Source: Agrobacterium larrymoorei
GTDB lineage: Bacteria > Pseudomonadota > Alphaproteobacteria > Rhizobiales > Rhizobiaceae
DNA: 64,000 nt
Assembly: GCF_005145045.1 (NCBI RefSeq)
Contig: NZ_CP039692.1
Location: 248,001-312,000, forward strand
Reading direction: 5' to 3'
This document shows, piece after piece, positions 9,394-19,297 of the stretch. A program made the translations under genes and the position numbers. Numbering within the stretch: the first letter of the stretch is position 1; each line of letters begins with the position of its first letter. Under the pieces are notes generated by a model. That model was not told where the DNA came from, ran no database searches, and was given only the letters and a program-made list of their open reading frames with translations.

Positions 9394-10707
9394 CTATTCT
9401 TCACGAAACGCTCTGGTAATTTGATCGGTCAGCGGCTTGAGAATATAGGAAAGCGCGGTTCTTTCGCTGGTTCGAATAAAGGCTTCGGCAGGCATGCCGG
9501 GAAGCAGGGCGAGACCACCAAGCTTTGCCCGTTCTCCTTCATTGACCACAAGGCGGACGAGATAATAGGACTGGCCGGTGCGCTGATCCACTGTCAGATC
9601 CGGCGCAATTCGCACGATATGCCCGTTGACTTCCGGCGTGACACGCTGATTGAAGGACGACATGCGCAGCAACGCTTCCTGCCCAAGCTGAAGCTGATCG
9701 ATATCCTTCGGCGCGATCTGCACCTCCAGCGCAAGATCATCCCCTTCCGGCACGATCATCATGATGGGATCGGCAGGCGTCACGACGCCGCCCACCGTAT
9801 GCACGGCCATCTGATGCACAACACCCGCCTGTGGAGCGACGATATCGACACGCTTCAGCTGATCCTGTGCGGCCACCTTGCGCTCCGCAAACTCCCCCAT
9901 CTGGCCTTCGATTTCCCTGAGTTCCCGGCCAACTTCCGTCTTCAGTTCCTGATCGATCTGGATTATTTGCAGGCGTGTTTCGGAAATACGGCCAGCAACC
10001 TGAGCCTGATAGGCGATCTTTTCACCTCGCTCGCCACCGAATGTCGCTGCCTGCGTCTCAAGACTGTTCAACCGCTGTACGGAAACAACGCCCTGATCGC
10101 GCAACCCTTTCTGCGACCCGATTTCGGCCTGAAGCACAGAAAGCCCTTGGTCATAAGCAACCTCCTGCGCTTTCAGGCCTTCAATCTCGTGCCTGAACTG
10201 CGCAATACGCTCATTCAGCTGGGCCTTTTGTCCTTCGCGGAAGGTCTTGCGGGATTGAAACAGCCTCGTTTCACTCTGCATAGCCGCAGCAACATCAAGG
10301 TCGCCCTGCCGATCAAGAAGGCTTTGCGGAAAAGTGAGAGTCTGCTGATCGTCACGCTCTGCTTCCAGCCGCGCCCGCCGGGCAGATAACTCATCCAGCC
10401 GCCGGGAAACGATGGCGAGGTTCGCGCGGGTCTGGGTGGCATCCAGCCGCATGACAACCTGACCCGTAGCGACATGGTCCCCTTCATTCACCAGAATTTC
10501 ACCGACGACGCCGCCTGTCGGGTGTTGAACCTTCTTCACATAACTATCCACCACCAGATGCCCGGAGGCGACCACGGCGCCGGAAAGTTTCGCGGTTGCG
10601 GCCCAGACACCGACGCCTCCAACAAGGAAGAAACTCACGGCAAGCGCTGCGATCAAGTGTGTTCGGATAGAGCTGGACGCCAAGAAATCAGGATCAGAAT
10701 TTCGCAT
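9394..10707 (-). CDS. Type I secretion membrane-fusion (HlyD-family) adaptor
   Basis: This protein of 437 residues is the periplasmic adaptor linking an ABC exporter to a TolC-type outer-membrane channel (PrtE/PrsE-like). It has one N-terminal transmembrane helix (LIAALAVSFFLVGGVGVWA) and a lipoyl half-domain (VKKVQHPTGGVVGEILVNEGDHV). A long coiled-coil hairpin covers about 100-280, then comes the second lipoyl half with VDIVAPQAGVVHQMAVHTVGGVV, and a C-terminal beta domain. The ATG at 10707 has GGAGG six bases upstream; the ATG at 10713 is too close to that site. It overlaps the 3' end of the exporter ATPase gene, so the two are coupled. Confidence 0.9.
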   Translation of the reverse strand: MRNSDPDFLASSSIRTHLIAALAVSFFLVGGVGVWAATAKLSGAVVASGHLVVDSYVKKVQHPTGGVVGEILVNEGDHVATGQVVMRLDATQTRANLAIVSRRLDELSARRARLEAERDDQQTLTFPQSLLDRQGDLDVAAAMQSETRLFQSRKTFREGQKAQLNERIAQFRHEIEGLKAQEVAYDQGLSVLQAEIGSQKGLRDQGVVSVQRLNSLETQAATFGGERGEKIAYQAQVAGRISETRLQIIQIDQELKTEVGRELREIEGQMGEFAERKVAAQDQLKRVDIVAPQAGVVHQMAVHTVGGVVTPADPIMMIVPEGDDLALEVQIAPKDIDQLQLGQEALLRMSSFNQRVTPEVNGHIVRIAPDLTVDQRTGQSYYLVRLVVNEGERAKLGGLALLPGMPAEAFIRTSERTALSYILKPLTDQITRAFREE

Positions 10708-12526
10708 CCGCATCCTCCTTCACTGCTTCCATACCGCCAGAGCGCTGGCCGATATCGGCAACGACGCGCAAGGGAGCTAGCGTTTGGGCGGAAATATTGT
10801 AGGAACCAGCCTTGGCGGCGGGCGCAGCGGGTTTCAAAACCTTTGAAAGAACATCATCCCGCGGGCCAAAGGCACGCATCCTGCCCTCTTCCATCATCAG
10901 CACATAATCGGTCGCAGCAATGGCGCTTGGCCGGTGTGCAACGACGATGGCGATACCTTTTCGCTCCCGAATGGATGCAATCGCCCTGATCACGGCAGCT
11001 TCGCCATCCGCATCGAGATTGGCGTTGGGCTCATCCAGAACCACGAGAAACGGTTCTCCATAAAGCGCTCGCGCAAGCCCTATGCGCTGGCGTTGCCCGG
11101 CAGAAAGCGCCGACCCCGCCTCACCAATATCGGTCTCATATCCCTTTTCGAAACGCAGAATAAGCTCGTGCGCGCCTGCCACTTTCGCCGCAGAAATCAC
11201 TGCTTCCGCATTGGCCTCATCGGAAAAACGGGAGATATTCTGCGCAATCGTCCCCTCGAAAAGTTCGACGCCTTGCGGCAGATATCCGATATGCTGGCCC
11301 AGCGCTTCGCGATCCCATTGATCGAAAGTCGCACCGTCAAGACGCACCTGCCCCGCAATCGGCAACCATGCCCCGGTCAGAATGCGTGAAAGCGTGGATT
11401 TGCCCGAACCGGATGGCCCGATGACGCCAAGCGCGGAGCCCGCTGCCAGCTGAAAATTGATGCCAGTGACGGTCGGCTTCCTTTCTCCGGGTGGAGCGAC
11501 GACGACATGTTCAACCCGCAACTCCCGCTCAGGCGCGGGCAAAGGCAGTGTCTCCGGTAACGCGGGCACCTGCCCAAGCAGGGTCTTCAACCGCCCCCAG
11601 CTCTGCCGGGCGGCGATGAAAGACCTCCAGTTGGCAATAGCCAGATCCACGGGCGCAAGCGCTCGCCCCATCATGATCGAACTCGCAATCATGATGCCGC
11701 CCGTTGCCTTCTGCTCGATCACAAGCAGTGCACCAACGGCGAGAATTGCGGACTGGAGGACGATGCGGAACGTCCGTGAAACGGTGCCAAGCCCGCCCGC
11801 AACATCGCCGGCTTTTCGGTTGGCGAGAAGATACGCCTGATTGGCGCCCTGCCAACGCGACCCAAGGCGCCCGCCCATGCCCATGGCTTGAATGACCTCC
11901 GCATTGCGGCGGGAAGCTTCCAGCAGCCTGTTGCGCACCATGTTCTCAGCTGTCGCTTCACGCACCGGCTTTTGCGTGAAGATATTGGTGAAAAGTGTCA
12001 GTGACACCAACAGGATGGCACCTGCAAGAGCGGTAACGCCAATCCAGAAGTGGAAAAGGAAACAAATGCCAAGATAGAACGGCATCCATGGCAGATCGAA
12101 AAATGCGGTTGGGCCAGAGCCAGATACGAAACCACGAACATTATCGAGATCCCGCAATGGCTGAAGACCATCACCAGAAACGCGCGAGATGAGCGGTAGC
12201 CGCGTAACGGCATCGTGGACACGTTTGGAAAAGCGTAGATCGAAACGCTCTCCAATACGCATCAGGACGCGGGCGCGGATGATGTCGAGCATGCATTGAA
12301 ACGCGAAGAGGCCTAGCGCCAGGACAGCAAGGCCAATCAGCGTCGGCACACTGCCGCTTGCCAGCACGCGGTCGTAAACCTGAAGCATGAACAGGGGCGA
12401 CGTCAGAGCCAGCACATTCACCACCCCACTGACGAGGGCGAGGCCTAAAAACGTTGTTTTCAACGGCGAAACGACCGCCGCAGTCAGCGATTGCGTCGTC
12501 GGTCGCTCGTCTTTCCACGATGCCAA
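10694..12526 (-). CDS. Type I secretion ABC exporter, permease-ATPase (PrtD/PrsD type)
   Basis: This protein of 610 residues exports a protein substrate across the inner membrane. The N-terminal half is a six-helix exporter domain with the PrtD-family feature FFDLPWMPFYLGICFLFHFW. The C-terminal ATPase has Walker A GPSGSGKST, signature LSAGQRQRIGLARAL and Walker B FLVVLDEPNANLD. No C39 peptidase domain is present, so the substrate should carry an uncleaved C-terminal signal. The apparent start is TTG with GAGG eight bases upstream; no in-frame ATG gives a better start. No RTX-repeat protein or TolC gene lies near, so the substrate is unknown. PrsDE homologues in rhizobia export glycanases and RTX-like proteins. 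Confidence 0.9.
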   Translation of the reverse strand: MASWKDERPTTQSLTAAVVSPLKTTFLGLALVSGVVNVLALTSPLFMLQVYDRVLASGSVPTLIGLAVLALGLFAFQCMLDIIRARVLMRIGERFDLRFSKRVHDAVTRLPLISRVSGDGLQPLRDLDNVRGFVSGSGPTAFFDLPWMPFYLGICFLFHFWIGVTALAGAILLVSLTLFTNIFTQKPVREATAENMVRNRLLEASRRNAEVIQAMGMGGRLGSRWQGANQAYLLANRKAGDVAGGLGTVSRTFRIVLQSAILAVGALLVIEQKATGGIMIASSIMMGRALAPVDLAIANWRSFIAARQSWGRLKTLLGQVPALPETLPLPAPERELRVEHVVVAPPGERKPTVTGINFQLAAGSALGVIGPSGSGKSTLSRILTGAWLPIAGQVRLDGATFDQWDREALGQHIGYLPQGVELFEGTIAQNISRFSDEANAEAVISAAKVAGAHELILRFEKGYETDIGEAGSALSAGQRQRIGLARALYGEPFLVVLDEPNANLDADGEAAVIRAIASIRERKGIAIVVAHRPSAIAATDYVLMMEEGRMRAFGPRDDVLSKVLKPAAPAAKAGSYNISAQTLAPLRVVADIGQRSGGMEAVKEDADAKF

Positions 12527-12735
12527 ATTATCATCCTCATGCCCAAGAGGTCGTGCGCTTGAGACAGCACGTAAGCAATAATGGCGAAAGGAAATATATA
12601 TGAATAGAAGCAGATTTGACCCACAGAGACTGATAGGGAATGAAGAAAATTCGAAATTAGCATTTTATATATTAAAAAAGAAAACGCCCTGCGATCCAGG
12701 GCGTTTTCAAAATTTCCAATGAACTCAATGCGCTA
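12527..12735. other. Intergenic region with upstream signals of the type I exporter and terminator of opp operon
   Basis: These 209 bases hold an AT-rich stretch near 12590-12680, expected to include the promoter of the minus-strand exporter gene, and the terminator listed separately. No gene was seen. Confidence 0.5.
12680..12708 (-). terminator. Rho-independent terminator of the opp operon
   Basis: GAAAACGCCCTG pairs with CAGGGCGTTTTC around a five-base loop; on the minus strand the stem leads into a T-rich tract (TTTTTTAATATATAAAATG). It lies 28 bases after the last gene of the operon. Confidence 0.9.
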
Positions 12736-14346
12736 TCAGGCAGCCACATCTGCCGTGAAAGCAGATTTTATCAGCGTCTTGGTATAGTCAGCAGCGGGAT
12801 TGTTGAAGATCGCATCGGTTTCGCCTTCTTCCACGATCTTTCCATCCTTCATCACGATAACGTAATCGGAAATCGCCTTAATAACCGAAAGGTCGTGGCT
12901 GATGAAAATGTAGGAAAGGCCGTGCGCCTTCTGCAATTCACGCAAGAGATCGATCACCTGGCCCTGCACCGAACGGTCCAAGGCAGATGTCGGCTCATCC
13001 AGAATGACGACATCCGGCTTGAGGATGATGGCGCGTGCAATTGCGATACGCTGCCGCTGACCGCCCGAAAATTCGTGCGGATAGCGGTTTCGCGCAGCCG
13101 GATCGAGGCCCACTTCCTTCAGCGCTTCAATGGCGCGCTTGTCACGCTCCGCACGGCTGAGCTGTGGCTCGTGGACGAACAGACCTTCGGTGATGATCTC
13201 GCCGACCGTCTGACGCGGCGAAAGAGAGCCGTAAGGGTCCTGAAACACCAATTGCAACTGTCGCCGCAACGGGCGCATCGCCTTTCGGTCGAGCCCGGTA
13301 ATTTCCTTTTTCCCGAAGAGAATACGGCCTTTGGCGGGCGTCAGACGCAGCAGCGCGCGACCGAGCGTGGATTTCCCCGAGCCGGATTCACCGACGATGC
13401 CGATGGTCTGGCCTTGGCGCAGGTTGACGCTGACGCCATCCACCGCGCGAAACTCACTGGACTTCGACAGAAAGCCGCCCGGAATTTCATAATCGACCGT
13501 CACGCTCTGGCCAGACAGCACGACAGGCGCCTCACCGCCGACCGGCGGCTTGTGACCGCTGGGTTCGGCATCCAGAAGCATCTTCGTGTAGTCGGCCTGC
13601 GGGCGCTCGAAAATGTCTTCTGTCGTTCCTGATTCTACGATCTCACCACGACGCATAACGGCAACGCGGTCTGCAAAATGACGAACCACACCAAGATCGT
13701 GCGTGATTAGAACCACAGCCATGCCGAAGCGCTGCTGCAACGACTTCAGAAGATCGAGAATCTGCGCCTGGATCGTGACATCGAGCGCCGTGGTCGGCTC
13801 ATCTGCGATCAGGATATCCGGCTCGTTCGCCAGTGCCATGGCAATCATGACACGCTGGCGCTGGCCGCCGGAAAGCTCGTGCGGATAGCTGTCGATGCGA
13901 CGCTCCGGGTCAGGAATACCAACAAGCTTCAGAAGTTCCAGAACACGCGCGCGCGCTTCTTTTTTGCTACCGCCGCGATGGTGGATGATCGGCTCGGCAA
14001 TCTGCGCGCCGATCCTGTAGAGCGGATCGAGCGAAGTCATCGGCTCCTGAAAAATCATGGTGATTTTCGCGCCGCGAATATTGTTCAGCTCATTGACCGG
14101 CAGCCCGATCAACTCGCGTCCACGATACTTCGCCGAGCCCTGGATCACGCCGTTGGACGCAAGCAGACCCATGATGCCCATCATGGTCTGGCTTTTGCCC
14201 GAGCCGGATTCGCCCACAACGGCCAGCGTTTCACCCTGTTTGACGTCCAGATCGATACCCTTGACGGCACTGACCGTGCCGTCTGGCGTCGTGAAGTCCA
14301 CCTTGAGATTGCGGACAGTGAGAATGGTTTCAGATGTCGTATTCAT
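12736..14346 (-). CDS. Oligopeptide ABC importer, double ATP-binding protein (YejF/OppDF type)
   Basis: This protein of 536 residues has two ABC ATPase domains and energises the OppABC importer encoded just upstream. Walker A motifs are GESGSGKS in both halves, signatures [15 protein letters not shown] and [15 protein letters not shown], and Walker B motifs [12 protein letters not shown] and [12 protein letters not shown]. The C-terminal peptide-transporter extensions are [10 protein letters not shown] and [11 protein letters not shown] placed the start at 14346 (MNTTSE), one base after the permease stop; the open frame continues ten codons further, into the permease gene. It is the last gene of the operon, before a strong terminator. 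Confidence 0.92.
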   Translation of the reverse strand: MNTTSETILTVRNLKVDFTTPDGTVSAVKGIDLDVKQGETLAVVGESGSGKSQTMMGIMGLLASNGVIQGSAKYRGRELIGLPVNELNNIRGAKITMIFQEPMTSLDPLYRIGAQIAEPIIHHRGGSKKEARARVLELLKLVGIPDPERRIDSYPHELSGGQRQRVMIAMALANEPDILIADEPTTALDVTIQAQILDLLKSLQQRFGMAVVLITHDLGVVRHFADRVAVMRRGEIVESGTTEDIFERPQADYTKMLLDAEPSGHKPPVGGEAPVVLSGQSVTVDYEIPGGFLSKSSEFRAVDGVSVNLRQGQTIGIVGESGSGKSTLGRALLRLTPAKGRILFGKKEITGLDRKAMRPLRRQLQLVFQDPYGSLSPRQTVGEIITEGLFVHEPQLSRAERDKRAIEALKEVGLDPAARNRYPHEFSGGQRQRIAIARAIILKPDVVILDEPTSALDRSVQGQVIDLLRELQKAHGLSYIFISHDLSVIKAISDYVIVMKDGKIVEEGETDAIFNNPAADYTKTLIKSAFTADVAA

Positions 14347-14347
14347 G

Positions 14348-15478
14348 TCAACGATCCTTTGGATCGAGTGCATCACGCAACCCGTCGCCCACGAAGTTCA
14401 GCGAAAACAGCGTCAGCACGAAGAAGATTGCCGGGAATATCAGCAACCATGGGGCAGACTGAATATTGTTGGCGCCTTCGGAAATCAGCGCGCCCCAGCT
14501 GGTAAGCGGCGCCTGAACACCGAGACCGAGAAAGGAAAGGAAGCTTTCCAGAAGAATGACCTTCGGCACAACAACCGTCACGAACACCACGACAGGGCCA
14601 ATCGTATTGGGAATGATATGGCGGCGGATGATCTGCCAGTCACTCAAACCCAATGCCTGTGCGGCCCCCACGAATTCCCGCCGTTTCAGGGCAAGCGTCT
14701 GGCCACGCACGATGCGCGCCATATCCAGCCACTCCACTGCCCCGATAACGAGGAAGATGAGGATGAAGCTGCGACCAAAGAAGACCACGAGCACCACGAC
14801 CAGAAAGACGAATGGCAGGGAGTAGAGGATTTCAACGAAGCGCATCATCACATTGTCGACGCGCCCGCCGATATAACCCGCCGTCGCGCCGTAAAGAACG
14901 CCGATGCCGAGCGAAACAAGGCTGGCTAGAACGCCGACCGCAATCGAGATTTGCCCGCCCAGCATAACGCGGGCCAGCATATCACGGCCGTTGGAATCCG
15001 TACCGAAGAAGAAGTATTCGCGATTGACATCGCCTTCCAGCTTCAGCGTGCGTCCATCATCTTCCGTTGCGACGACCTTGGTGTTTTCGAACTCGTTGGC
15101 GCGGTCGAAGTAACGGGTCGTGCGTGGATCGATCTGGCTGCTGGAAGTTACGGTTGCTGTAAAGGTCTGACCTTCGACGGCAAACTCCTTCAGCTCCACA
15201 CGGGCACGGCCAGCAACGCCTTCCATGACGCCTTGCAGATTGTTCACATCCGGGCGCGGCTCGAGGCTTGGCGCCACGGATACATAGGACGAGAACACCT
15301 GATCATAGGTATGCGTGAGAAAATGCGGCCCGATGAACGAGAAAAGCGTGATCAGCACCAGCATGATGGAGCCAGCCATGGCCGCCTTGTTTCTTCTGAA
15401 ACGCAAGGCGGCAAGCTGGAAAAGGCTTCGGCTTTTCACCGATTGTTGGGGGGCAATATTGCCGGAAATATCAGTCAT
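14348..15478 (-). CDS. oppC: Oligopeptide ABC importer permease (OppC/YejE type)
   Basis: This protein of 376 residues is an inner-membrane permease, longer than the usual 280-300. The extra length is a periplasmic segment of about 100 residues between helix 1 and the FGTDSNGRDMLARVMLGGQ motif, as in the OppC/YejE branch. The EAA loop is seen in LKRREFVGAAQALGLSDWQI and the C-terminus is DALDPKDR. It overlaps the oppB stop by eight bases and is followed one base later by the double ATPase. Confidence 0.9.
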   Translation of the reverse strand: MTDISGNIAPQQSVKSRSLFQLAALRFRRNKAAMAGSIMLVLITLFSFIGPHFLTHTYDQVFSSYVSVAPSLEPRPDVNNLQGVMEGVAGRARVELKEFAVEGQTFTATVTSSSQIDPRTTRYFDRANEFENTKVVATEDDGRTLKLEGDVNREYFFFGTDSNGRDMLARVMLGGQISIAVGVLASLVSLGIGVLYGATAGYIGGRVDNVMMRFVEILYSLPFVFLVVVLVVFFGRSFILIFLVIGAVEWLDMARIVRGQTLALKRREFVGAAQALGLSDWQIIRRHIIPNTIGPVVVFVTVVVPKVILLESFLSFLGLGVQAPLTSWGALISEGANNIQSAPWLLIFPAIFFVLTLFSLNFVGDGLRDALDPKDR

Positions 15479-16394
15479 GTCTGACCCTCGGATCGAGCAG
15501 GCCGTAGAGAATATCGACCACGAGATTGAAGACGATAACGAAGATGGCGATGAGAACGACGGTCCCCATGACTAGCGTATAGTCACGATTGATGGCGCCC
15601 AGAACGAAGTAGCGGCCCACGCCCGGAATCGTGAAGATCGTCTCGATAACCGCCGAACCCGTAAGCAGCGCTGCCGCGCAAGGCGCTAGATAGGACACGA
15701 CCGGCAGCATGGCTGCACGCATGGCATGGAACACGACGACACTGCGGGCTGGAAGACCATAGGCCTTGGCCGTGCGAATGTGGTCCATGCGCAGCGCTTC
15801 GATCATAGCACCGCGCGTCAAACGCGCGATGACTGCAAGCTGCGGCAAAGCAAGGGCAATCATCGGAAGAATGAGATATCGCAGCGAGCCATCGCCCCAG
15901 CTACCGGCAGGCAGAAGGCCGAGAAGTACGGCGAAGATCAGCGTCAGAACCGGAGCAACGACGAAGTTCGGCACGGTAACGCCAACCGTCGAGATGGACA
16001 TGATGGAGAAATCGAAAGCGCTGTTCTGGCGAAGCGCGGCAAAAGTTCCAGCAAGAATGCCGCCAACCAGCGCCAGAAGAAGAGCGTAGCAGCCCAGTTC
16101 CAGCGAGTAAGGCAGGCCCTTGCCGATCAACTGCGCGACGGTATTGTCTTTATAGATGTAGCTCGGGCCGAAATCGCCGGTAACGGCGTTGCCGAGATAG
16201 ATGAGATACTGGCGCCAAAGAGGCTCATCCAGATGATAGGTTCTCATCAGATTTTCCATGGTCTGCGGCGGCAGGGGGCGTTCAAGGTTGAACGGACCGC
16301 CCGGCGCAAAACGCATCAGGAAAAACGAAATCGTGACGACGATAAACAACGTCGGCACGGCGCTCGCCAAACGGCGCAGAATAAATGAGATCAT
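15471..16394 (-). CDS. oppB: Oligopeptide ABC importer permease (OppB type)
   Basis: This protein of 307 residues is a six-helix inner-membrane permease. It opens with MISFILRRLASAVPTLFIVV, the classic first helix of OppB, then PGGPFNLERPLPP. The EAA region reads ALRMDHIRTAKAYGLPARSV and the C-terminus VDILYGLLDPRVRHD. It lies 54 bases after oppA and overlaps oppC. Confidence 0.92.
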   Translation of the reverse strand: MISFILRRLASAVPTLFIVVTISFFLMRFAPGGPFNLERPLPPQTMENLMRTYHLDEPLWRQYLIYLGNAVTGDFGPSYIYKDNTVAQLIGKGLPYSLELGCYALLLALVGGILAGTFAALRQNSAFDFSIMSISTVGVTVPNFVVAPVLTLIFAVLLGLLPAGSWGDGSLRYLILPMIALALPQLAVIARLTRGAMIEALRMDHIRTAKAYGLPARSVVVFHAMRAAMLPVVSYLAPCAAALLTGSAVIETIFTIPGVGRYFVLGAINRDYTLVMGTVVLIAIFVIVFNLVVDILYGLLDPRVRHD

Positions 16395-16448
16395 AGTTTT
16401 TCAGGCTCCGGCGTGGCACGGTGGTTTTGGCCACCGTGCCAGCACTGC

Positions 16449-18047
16449 TTATTCGGAAACGCTCAGGAAGCGGCTGAGGTGTTCGTTAGCAGCGTTGTCT
16501 TGCCAACCCTTCACGCGGTTGGAAACCAGCCAAAGGTCCGCCTGTGTCAGCAGCGGCGCAACGGGCTGCTCTTTCATGAGAATGGTTTCAGCCTCATGCA
16601 GCAGCTTGGAACGGGCTGCAGGATCTTTCTCATCGTAGGACTTCTGCATCAGCCCATCAAACTCCGCGTTGTTGAACTTGGAATAGTTGAAGGTCTTGTT
16701 GGAAGAGACCGAGAGCGCGAGGAAGTTTTCCGCATCCGCGTAGTCGGCAACCCAGCCGGCACGCGCGACATTGTATTTGCCGCCTTCTTGCAGGTAACCA
16801 TAGTGCGAAGCAACGTCGAGGTTTACCAGCGAAACGTTAGCACCGAAGGTGTTCTTCCACATATCCGCGACAGCCGTTGCCACACGCTCATGGTTCGGGT
16901 TGGTGTTGTAGCGGATTTCGATGGAGAGCGGCTTGGCGCCTTCGCCATAGCCTGCTTCCTTCATCAGCTTGACGGCTTCGTCTTCACGGTCAAGCTGGGA
17001 GAGACCCGCAAAATCTGCCTTTGCAGGCTCACCGTAAGACGCCATGCCCGGAGGAACCATGGAATAAGCCGGAACCTGCGAACCGCTATAGATTTCCTTG
17101 GCAAGGAAGTCACGGTCGACAGCCATGGAAAGGGCGCGGCGAACGCGAACGTCGTTGTAAGGCGCTTCGCGGGTATCGAAGGTGTAATAATAGGTCGCAA
17201 GCGTCGGCGAAACGTGAACCTGTTCGCCATAGGACTTCTTCAGACGCTCGATCTGGTCTGCGGAGAAGTTGAAGGCGAGATCCATTTCCTTCGCTTCGAA
17301 GCGACGAACGGACGCGGCCTGATCGTCGATCGGGTAGAAGATGACCTTGTCGATCTTGGTGTTGGCTGCATCCCAGAAATTGGTGTTCTTGACCACGGTC
17401 AGGCTGTCATTGGGAACGTGAGCTTCAAGCTTGTAAGCGCCGTTCGAAACCATGACGCCCGGCTTGACGAAATCGGTACCATTCTTTTCGTAGCTGGCCT
17501 TGGAAATCGGCAGAGCCGTCTGGTGCGCAAGAAGTTCGAGGAAGAACGGAGTCGAACGCTCAAGCGTGATTTCCAGCGTCTTGTCATCCACCGCCTTCAC
17601 GCCAAGCTGGTCAACGGGCACTTCACCCTTGTTGATCTTCTCGGCATTCTTGATCGGATAGAGAATGTTGGCGTATTTCGCCGCCGTCTTGGGGTCTTCA
17701 ACGCGCTGATAGGAGAACACGAAGTCTCCAGCCGTTACCGGCGTACCATCAGACCACTTCGCGTCTGCGCGCAGCTTGAATGTGTAGACGGTACCGTCAT
17801 CGGAAAGCGTCCAGCTTTCTGCCGTGCCAGGGATGATCTTGCCAGCTGCATCGTAAATCGTCAGACCTTCGAACAGGTCTTTCAGAATGAATGCTTCGAT
17901 GTTGATCGAGGTCTGCGCCTGGTCGAGCGTTTGCGGCTCACCCGCGTTACCACGATGCAGAACGGTTTCAGCCAGTGCAGAGCTTGCGCCAATCAGAAGC
18001 GAGCCTAGCAGGAGAGCAGCGCGCGTTGTTGTTTTTATAGACATCAT
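16449..18047 (-). CDS. oppA: Oligopeptide-binding periplasmic protein
   Basis: This protein of 532 residues is an OppA-type binding protein. It has a Sec signal peptide with cleavage after SSALA near residue 26. Family landmarks are RGNAGEPQTLDQAQT, GLTIYDAAGKIIPGTAESW, WSDGTPVTAGDFVFSYQRVEDP and RAGWVADYADAENFL. The last is the OppA-type W.ADY.D motif that distinguishes it from the DppA-like protein at 3654. I chose ATG 18047 because GGGGA lies at a proper distance upstream and the residues before it are not signal-like. It is the first gene of oppABC plus ATPase. Confidence 0.93.
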   Translation of the reverse strand: MMSIKTTTRAALLLGSLLIGASSALAETVLHRGNAGEPQTLDQAQTSINIEAFILKDLFEGLTIYDAAGKIIPGTAESWTLSDDGTVYTFKLRADAKWSDGTPVTAGDFVFSYQRVEDPKTAAKYANILYPIKNAEKINKGEVPVDQLGVKAVDDKTLEITLERSTPFFLELLAHQTALPISKASYEKNGTDFVKPGVMVSNGAYKLEAHVPNDSLTVVKNTNFWDAANTKIDKVIFYPIDDQAASVRRFEAKEMDLAFNFSADQIERLKKSYGEQVHVSPTLATYYYTFDTREAPYNDVRVRRALSMAVDRDFLAKEIYSGSQVPAYSMVPPGMASYGEPAKADFAGLSQLDREDEAVKLMKEAGYGEGAKPLSIEIRYNTNPNHERVATAVADMWKNTFGANVSLVNLDVASHYGYLQEGGKYNVARAGWVADYADAENFLALSVSSNKTFNYSKFNNAEFDGLMQKSYDEKDPAARSKLLHEAETILMKEQPVAPLLTQADLWLVSNRVKGWQDNAANEHLSRFLSVSE

Positions 18048-18405
18048 TTTTGTTTCCCCAAGATAGTTTGGAGACTGCAAACAAGGACAAAATCGGGAAA
18101 CGCGCAACCCCAATATTTTCCAACCGGTTAAATTGTAACCTTTCCATCAGGCCTGTTGAAACCCGCAGAGCGCGCTTGATGCGCAAAAATATACGATAAA
18201 ACAACCACTCTCACCCAGTCGCCGATCCGTCTGGCTGACTGACAAGTTGCCTACAATTCTCTACGGATGGCTGTGGAAAAGTATGATGATTGAGTTGTCA
18301 ATGGATCGGAGCTATTAGGATACATGGCCCATAAACAGCCCTTGAGCAATTTTCGCTTTCCGCTAAAGTGAAAGAAAACGAAAATATATACTCTAGGGGC
18401 GAGAC
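18048..18405. promoter_or_regulatory. Divergent promoter region oppA / glpR with repeated TTTTCGYTTTC motif
   Basis: These 358 bases separate divergent oppA and glpR and contain no gene I can support. Close to glpR, TTTTCGCTTTC at 18350-18360 faces the inverted form GAAAGAAAACGAAAA at 18370-18384. DeoR-type GlpR regulators of alpha-proteobacteria bind TTTCG-type repeats, so this is a candidate autoregulatory operator. The same core occurs ahead of glpD. An AT-rich part near 18170-18200 may hold the oppA promoter. Confidence 0.55.
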
Positions 18406-19170
18406 ATGTTTTTCAGCGCAAGGCAGATGGAAATCATCGAACTGGCGAAGACTGAGGGACGGGTGCTGGTGGAAGAGCTGGCGTCGCGTTTCTCCGTTAC
18501 GCCGCAGACCATTCGCAAGGATTTGAACGAGCTTTGCGAGAGCCGCGCCCTCAACCGCATCCATGGCGGCGCCATTTTTCCCAGCGGCACGGAAAACGTT
18601 CGCTACGAGGCCAGACGGTCGATAGCTGCGCCGGAGAAGCAGGCAATCGGCAAGGCCGCGGCGGCGCTTATCCCCAATAAGTCTTCGCTCTTCATCAACA
18701 TCGGCACGACGACGGAGGCTGTTGGCGAGGCGTTGCTTGACCATAACGAGCTGATGGTCATCACGAACAATATTAATGTTGCCAACAGGTTACGAATATT
18801 TCCTTCCATCGAAGTGGTGATAGCGGGCGGCGTGGTTCGTGGCACGGATGGCGGCATCGTCGGTGAAGCGGCGGTTGATTTCATTCGGCAGTTCAAGGTC
18901 GATTACGCGGTAATCGGCGTGTCTGCCATTGATAATGACGGCGCGTTGCTGGATTACGACTTTCGTGAAGTGAAGGTCGCGCAGGCCATCATCGCGAACG
19001 CACGCCATGTCATTCTTGTTACCGACTCAAGCAAATTCGACCGCACAGCGCCGGTGCGCATCGGCCATCTTTCGCAGGTTCACACCTTCATTACCGATCA
19101 TTGTCCCATCCCCGCCATCAAGGCCATTTGCCGGGAAAACGAGGTCAATCTGATTGAAACTGGGCCATAA
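18406..19170 (+). CDS. glpR: DeoR/GlpR-family transcriptional repressor
   Basis: This protein of 254 residues is a cytoplasmic repressor expected to respond to glycerol 3-phosphate. The N-terminal DeoR helix-turn-helix spans about 5-57 (QMEIIELAKTEGRVLVEELA, then FSVTPQTIRKDLNELC). The C-terminal sugar-phosphate sensor domain carries NIGTTTEAVGEAL and later VTDSSKFDRTAPVRIG, typical of the DeoRC family. It stands immediately upstream of glpD and the glycerol importer, and TTTTCGYTTT motifs lie ahead of both glpR and glpD. The function is assigned from family and context. Confidence 0.92.
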   Translation: MFFSARQMEIIELAKTEGRVLVEELASRFSVTPQTIRKDLNELCESRALNRIHGGAIFPSGTENVRYEARRSIAAPEKQAIGKAAAALIPNKSSLFINIGTTTEAVGEALLDHNELMVITNNINVANRLRIFPSIEVVIAGGVVRGTDGGIVGEAAVDFIRQFKVDYAVIGVSAIDNDGALLDYDFREVKVAQAIIANARHVILVTDSSKFDRTAPVRIGHLSQVHTFITDHCPIPAIKAICRENEVNLIETGP

Positions 19171-19297
19171 TAGGTTTTCGTGAAAATGCATTAAGCATTC
19201 GTTTGACATTCGATTTGTTTTCGCTTTAACTGCATTCAACTTTCGAATTGAACAATAAAAAAGCCGCTCAAGCAAGCTGGCATCAGGGAGTGAAAAC
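19171..19297 (+). promoter_or_regulatory. Promoter/operator region of glpD
   Basis: The 127 bases contain TTGACA at 19203-19208 with a weak TTTAAC about 16 bases later, overlapping TTTTCGCTTTA at 19218-19228. TTTTCGTGAAAA also occurs at 19175-19186 and TTTCGAATTG at 19241-19250. The TTTTCGCTTT core is the one seen before glpR, so GlpR repression at this promoter is likely. Ribosome site AGGGAG at 19285-19290. Confidence 0.55.

Noticed and set aside
16413..18008. Open frame of 531 codons on the plus strand opposite oppA
   Set aside because: Antisense to a strong binding-protein gene; no motifs.
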